From contig BLXT01006579.1 in assembly GCA_019648995.1 (NCBI GenBank), positions 765,369-791,361 on the forward strand: a stretch of DNA of 25,993 nucleotides, in the 5' to 3' direction. The notes under the pieces are model-generated. The model was not told the DNA's origin and did no database searches. It saw nothing but the letters and a program-made list of their open reading frames with translations. Both the position numbers and the translations under genes were made by a program. Within the stretch, counting starts at the first letter, position 1. Every line of letters begins with the position of its first letter. The stretch comes from Plakobranchus ocellatus (taxonomy: Eukaryota; Mollusca; Gastropoda; Plakobranchidae). This document shows positions 22,501 through 25,993 of the stretch, one piece after another.

Positions 22501-25198
22501 TCATCTTCTTGCTCCGCCAATAGTTTAGCTCTGCCTTGCGATGCCATGATATCTCGAAACTTTTGATCAAGTTTAGCTTCAACTACTGTACCTTCTTTTG
22601 TGTGTTGAATTAAAATCTCAGGACTCGACACGTTGAAACGGTCATGCACTAAGCCAGGGATTATTGGACTTGATTGCTTCGAGACATATCTTGGGACAAC
22701 ATGGCGAAACGAGACTTCGTCCTGGTGTACGCCTTGATAACTCTTTCTGAAGTCTTTCTTTAGTTCCTGATTTTGTAAAGCTTTTTCTAGATCTCTAATA
22801 TCATCCATGGAACGAGTCAATCTCCCTTTAATTCTTCGCCTCTGCAGACGCCTTAAAGATGGACTGATAAATAGTGGATACTCCTGTATCGTCAAGATAG
22901 CGTTCACCAGCCTTTCAGGAAATCTACCTTGGCTTGAGTCTGGGACCGGGACATGGTAAGGGTATTCGACAGACTCGGGGCGTTTCAGGTCACCCACTCG
23001 GTGAGCTGTTGAGGGCAAAGTATATGGTATTCGGTCCTGCTGCTTTTGCTCGTCCATTGATTCGGTAACATGAGAAACAAAGCTGTAGTCTGCATGTTGG
23101 GCTTTGAGAGGACTGTGGGGAGATGGAACTGATAGATCTCTGAAGCGGCTAGATCTCGGTGAGACGGAGCACGAGTCTGGATCAGTGTAATAATCGGAGC
23201 TGATGGCCGAGTCACTCAAGCTACGAATGCGACGTTCTAAGCGCGAAAGTTTCTTTTCCACCTCTTCCCTCAAAGCCTGGCGCACCGTCTCGTCTGTAAT
23301 CACCAAAACATTTTGCGGGTCTACAGCTGAACCGATGTGTCTAGCCTTCGCCGTAATTGATATCCTAGGGGAAACTGGACGGTCTTTCTGGAGATTTGGG
23401 CTACGTGACGGTAAGGTATGAGAGTATGTTGGAGGCAGGAAGGTAACAGACTCTTTTCGGACCATACAATCATCCGAAATCCTGGGTGATTGCAATGGCG
23501 TGTGATAATCCTCAAGAGTCCCAGAACTCTCGTCGTTAATGTTCTGAGCAGACACTACAGATTCACTAATGCTGTGGAATATATCGGCCCGCGTGGAATC
23601 CAAGGTTTGGTTGGTATCCTGACCTGCTGATATTGTTGAGTAGTGACCCGATGATACTGTTAATGCTGGGGACACTATGTTGCTGATGTCAGTAGCCGGG
23701 TTATGTCCAGGCAAGTCACCGCTGTCTGCAAAACCAAAATCTACCATGTCTACTTCTTGCATGGTGGAAACACTTCGACCCTCAGGTGAACTCATGCCCA
23801 CGCCAGAGGAAGCAGATGAGGTTTCGCCTCTTACTACTATGGCTAAGGGGGCTTCGATCATTTTTTGGGTTGCTAGATGAGTTTCACCTTCAGATGAAAA
23901 ACTGGCGGGCGCTGTTGTAATTAACCTGTCGGACTTTTTTAGAGAATCGGAATCATTCCTACCAGCATCACTGATGTTGCTACCTTGTACACATTTGTCC
24001 CCTTCCTGCTCAGTATCGATTGAGATTGCGGCCGTCACTATGTCATGATGCAATGAAAAAGCAGGCCTTCGGTCAACTGATTTCTCAATCACAGCTTCTT
24101 CTATCATTTTTTCATCATCTTCTTCACCTCGAATATCGTCATCTTCCTCGTCCTCCATGTCGGCCTCTAGAAGACCGTATTTGGAGTGCAGACCTCTGAG
24201 TTTCTCCTGCTGTTGATAGACACTCTCATCGTCTTTGGGATGGCTTCTCTTTCGGGTAACCTTTGAAAGAGGTTTCTCTGGAGTTTGTGTGTCTCTGTTA
24301 TGACTTATGCTGTCGATATCAGGCAAGAAAGAACTATTCGACCATATCTCTGGCTCTCTGAGAGACAGCCTTTGAATGTTAAATCTTCGAATTGCCGGCG
24401 CTCGAGACAGATTGGGCTGCTGTTCGCCCAGCACACTGAAGGCGCAAGGTGTTGATTTATCAAAATTGTCATCGCATTCTTTAGAATTTGAACCTCCACT
24501 CCAGAGGCTGATTTGAGATAAAGTAATTTTTCCTGCAATTACTGGTTTCTGAAAATGTCTTGTGTTCGTGTTTCCCTCTGTAACAGGTGGTTTCTTTGTA
24601 GCGCCAAAGTGAGCCCTGAAAGACATATTGGTAGTTCCTGCAGGCGTGAATGCACTAACTGCGAATCTTTGTATTTCAGAACTAACTATGCCCTCATCGG
24701 TGTCTCCAGCTTCTGTGACAAATGGTTCATTTTCGGCTTTTTGTTCAACTGCTTTGTCAATGTCTACCACATTACTTTCTATATCCTGTATCTCGATTAT
24801 TCCGGGCACACCGAGCTCCACAGAAGGACATGTCTCCAAAGATTTCTGGTCTGGAGATAATACAACCCTCTCGACATCCTCTTGAACCAAAACAGTTCTT
24901 TCAGGCAGATGTTGCTCTTTCGAAGAAAACAAGCTTTTCAGTTCAGGCTTCTCAGAAATGCCATCAGTGCCAGGCAACGTCTCGGCAGTTTTGCCCTTGG
25001 CATTGTTGTCGCGGCTAGTCAAAGAGTCCACTGAGTAGACGCTGCCGTCAGATTCTGAAGCAGCATAGTCGCCCTCACCCGAGCTACCTGCCCGGCGCCT
25101 TTTGGCTGGGGCTTCGTTAGAGCCGTGACGCGGGGTGGGTCTGCGTCGGCGTCGAGATGAACCGGAGCCAGGCCTAGATGAATTATGGGAGTTGGTGC
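7576..25198 (-). CDS. Giant internal exon of a disordered scaffold protein (partial gene)
   Basis: One frame stays open for 17.6 kb and encodes 5,873 complete codons. The exon starts after a pyrimidine-rich acceptor (AG at 25200-25199) with two bases finishing a codon. It ends in ..CTAG|GTGAG (GT at 7575-7574) with two bases of the next codon. The in-frame ATG at 25274 lies in the intron, so it is not taken as the start. The product is rich in Ser, Glu, Asp and Thr and mostly disordered. It opens with Arg-rich clusters and contains a block with YPLFISPSLRRLQRRRIKG (22730-22930), a Q tract (about 20735-20787), a 22-residue repeat array (15590-16840), P8 (12864-12887), a tandem WDE repeat (10640-11003) and a helical region near the end (8275-8735). 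I infer a cytoskeletal or centrosomal scaffold. STARD9/KIF16A-like is one possibility (about 0.3), but no motor or START domain is visible. The exon itself is very secure; the function is not. Confidence 0.93.
8275..8735 (-). other. Helical, probably conserved region near the end of the giant exon
   Basis: The residues run VHRELDRLHRERVEIIELL, then EAKLNYCIGQTDTLLATLED, then SQDYLNEYRTEFIQSKKDIE, then a basic helix with LRAMKRRAEIEAFKLERLRE. Unlike most of the exon this is low in Ser and rich in helix formers, with Leu/Ile heptad-like spacing, Trp and Cys. It is the best candidate for a folded, conserved part and the best piece for finding homologues. I do not recognise the family with confidence. 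Confidence 0.6.
9802..9915 (-). other. Short coiled coil followed by a Lys/Arg cluster
   Basis: ISNQQILNEIEKLKSEHSKM leads into MDLLERAKERKKRKES. Ile/Leu/Met fall at heptad-like positions over about 28 residues and end in a basic cluster. This is a likely short dimerising helix. A second one lies at about 23215-23295 (VRQALREEVEKKLSRLERRI) and a third at the exon end, about 7590-7700 (RQNQRQIEKAKEMLRHLDER). Confidence 0.55.
10300..10630 (-). repeat. Two-copy module with QTD/MQV and F-[RK]-KE
   Basis: STQTDISEVNHENGELSFRK and GMQVCTSKIGPKEGEITFKK begin two related stretches. Each continues with E-rich residues and then KPLL/RPSVL-like hydrophobics. They lie directly after the WDE repeats in the protein. 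The similarity is modest, but order and spacing agree. Confidence 0.5.
10640..11003 (-). repeat. Tandem helix plus WDE motif repeats
   Basis: The unit KEILELAEAVLISGTRDDD ..LIKQWDED is followed by LEILVLADEILRAGDREED ..LIDEWDEE, and then by a partial third unit, QEIQNLAEEVARANNEIN. Spacing is 56 and then 43 residues. Each unit looks like an amphipathic helix followed by an acidic linker and a Trp set in acidic residues. The Trp context loosely resembles W-acidic ligands of kinesin light chain, although the usual Leu/Met two residues before Trp is missing. Confidence 0.7.
14590..18470 (-). repeat. Dispersed SDSEEE plus beta-strand modules
   Basis: Copies of the pattern S-x-S-E-E-E-h-x-h-T-[DE]-h-[IM] occur near 18421-18470 (ESELEITTTEIIP), 17515-17560 (SDSEEEIIVTDII), 16885-16945 (SDSEEEIIVTDVIP), 15265-15315 (SSEEEIVTAEVIS), 14840-14885 (FEEEMTVTDVM) and 14590-14645 (SDSEEEVTITDIIP). 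A related one, SSDEEVVVVDEVF, lies at about 12420-12460. SDSEEE is a classic CK2-type phosphorylation context. A unit of the 22-residue array (SDSKEEISFISAIS) aligns in register, so both sets look like one family. Confidence 0.75.
15590..16840 (-). repeat. Coding array of about 19 degenerate 22-residue repeats
   Basis: Within the giant exon a 66-bp period is plain on the + strand, where TCATC recurs at 16315, 16381, 16447 and 16513, exactly 66 bases apart. These units read DREIEY[ND][RQ]DE followed by [IT]V[IM]S[VA]KAE[TP]LP. More diverged units of about 18-25 residues continue on both sides, with the pattern acidic run, then alternating I/V and S/T, then a P/A-rich link and a new K/D-R. The central units are the most alike, which suggests recent expansion there. 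I recognise no known domain. Confidence 0.85.
19840..20450 (-). other. Cluster of TQT/QTD motifs, LC8-ligand-like
   Basis: Within about 200 residues the protein reads TTQTTP, TMTQTG, EIQTDL, STQTDG, GAQTVP and VQTDMS. LC8 dynein light chains bind disordered strands anchored on TQT-type triplets. Linear clusters of such sites in disordered proteins are known to form multivalent LC8 ladders. Further copies are STQTDI (about 10610-10628) and STQTDL (about 8826-8850). Binding is inferred from motif alone. Confidence 0.5.
20735..20787 (-). repeat. Polyglutamine tract
   Basis: HQQQQEQQQQQQQRQQQLEQ is encoded mainly by CAG with some CAA and with E and R interruptions. It follows a helix-forming stretch (LELQQRILEEFLRTQHEREL) and probably extends a coiled coil. 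The interruptions make large length changes less likely. Confidence 0.85.
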
Positions 25199-25828
25199 CT
25201 GGTAGAAGGAAAACAAAGGGAAAAAACACTTTTGAATTGTTTAATGCGCCCTGAATAAATTGAATATTGACCAACGTGAAGCGTTAGAACGTATGAATTG
25301 CTCCAGTTCCTAAGTGAAGGTCAGTGCAACTGTCACAAGTCGCAGAAAGTTCTAATGTGTTGTCCGAGTTTGTGATATGATTTCATAAGATAGAGCGCAC
25401 CGAGTGGAAGATAAAAAATTATAAAAAAAAGAAACCACCCTCGTCTTTTTTAACACATTTATCTCTTTTCTCCAACTATTTTAAATTGATTTGATGCCCA
25501 CAAAAACTGCCTGTTATATTAATTATGTGATTGATATTGAGAGACTGTTTTATGTGAGAATGAACGTAGAAACAATTCAAAATTATGCTAAAAACGAAAA
25601 TAGCATGAGCTAATCTGCTTTGGCGTTTCGTCACCCACGTATAAAGAATATCATTCTAGTCCATCTTCAGAAACTACACATCGAGTTTACCGAAAGAAAT
25701 TTCCTTCTGTCTACAAATTACTTATTTTCTACTTGATAAAAAGCCATACAGTGTGAGATGCATCTGTTTGGCGGGCTATAACTAGACCTAAACAAGGCTT
25801 CTGCAGGGGGCAAAAATATCAAGATGAA

Positions 25829-25993
25829 GCGTAAATACCTTGGGTTTTTTGTTTGGTATCTTTCTTCTTGCTGTTGCAACTTCCATTGCTGGTTTTTCAT
25901 GTATTGTCAGTTAGTGTTTGGGCGTAAATACCTTGGGTTTTTTATTTGGTATCTTTCTTCTTGCTGTTGCAACTTCCATTGCTGGTTTTTCAT
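25829..25993. repeat. Direct tandem duplication, 93-bp period
   Basis: 72 bases starting GCGTAAATACCTTGGG at 25829-25900 recur at 25922-25993 with a single difference (G to A within the T-rich run), separated by 21 bases. The window ends exactly with the second copy, so the array may continue. The near identity suggests a recent duplication or an assembly duplication. Confidence 0.95.
25839..25888 (-). other. Candidate 50-nt upstream exon inside the duplicated unit
   Basis: On the minus strand ..AAAAACCAG|CAATGG begins a segment ending ACCCAAG|GTATTT. Read so that its last G joins the GC at the start of the giant exon, the segment gives NGSCNSKKKDTKQKTQ and then GTNSHNSS in frame. The Lys-rich peptide suits the basic start of the giant exon. 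A CTAAC branch-like word lies about 27 bases before the acceptor, but the acceptor lacks a pyrimidine tract. This is a weak prediction only. Confidence 0.25.

Larger units (their letters stand above)
25199..25993 (-). other. Intron upstream of the giant exon (open at the window edge)
   Basis: It ends with a strong pyrimidine-rich acceptor (tttccctttgttttccttctaccag). The body is AT-rich. Its upstream end contains the 93-bp tandem duplication, which may include a small exon. The exon that truly precedes the giant exon may lie beyond the window. Confidence 0.75.

Noticed and set aside
7576-25198. Naming the gene STARD9 or futsch
   Set aside because: No motor, FHA, START or MAP1-type domain is in the window, and the resemblance rests on gene style and weak motif memory.
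25199-25274. ATG at 25274 as the start of the giant ORF
   Set aside because: The first 25 codons cover a classic polypyrimidine tract and acceptor (ending CTACCAG), and the peptide there is unlike the rest. The frame is simply open through the intron end.

Overview
The window is animal nuclear DNA. It holds the 3' half of one protein-coding gene on the minus strand with GT-AG introns, one extraordinary exon and AT-rich non-coding flanks. I see nothing bacterial, viral or organellar. The gene style, the giant disordered protein and the short-unit satellite suit an invertebrate, perhaps a mollusc or another lophotrochozoan. That placement is a guess and cannot be proved from this window.

Layout, left to right on the + strand (the gene's 3' to 5' direction). 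1-788 is a minisatellite, mainly a 49-bp unit, interrupted near 186-275 by an unrelated GC-richer insert. 789 to about 3960 is AT-rich with no supportable gene. About 3950-4269 is the probable 3' UTR, with an AATAAA on the minus strand at 3973-3968. A 32-bp tandem repeat (4183-4310) straddles the stop codon. Four coding exons follow: the last exon 4270-5362, two small exons 5918-5991 (74 nt) and 6776-6827 (52 nt), and a giant internal exon 7576-25198 (17,623 nt). All join in one frame at GT-AG junctions. Upstream of 25198 is intron, which carries a 93-bp tandem duplication at the window edge, each copy containing a possible 50-nt exon.

The four exons encode about 6,279 residues. The true N-terminus lies beyond the window. 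The protein is Ser/Glu/Asp/Thr-rich and mostly disordered. Its elements include short predicted helices and coiled coils, basic clusters, a Q tract and a P8 tract. It also has an array of about 19 degenerate 22-residue repeats and scattered SDSEEE plus beta-strand modules that look like the same repeat family. Further short elements are a cluster of TQT/QTD motifs resembling dynein light chain LC8 ligands, and a tandem helix-plus-WDE motif. I infer a large multivalent cytoskeletal or centrosomal scaffold. A relationship to giant STARD9/KIF16A-type kinesins is possible, but no motor, FHA or START domain is inside the window, so I give no gene symbol.

The most interesting signals are the repeat family inside the giant exon, the TQT cluster, the WDE repeats, the frame-neutral two-exon cassette, the tandem repeat across the stop codon, and the duplicated candidate micro-exon.
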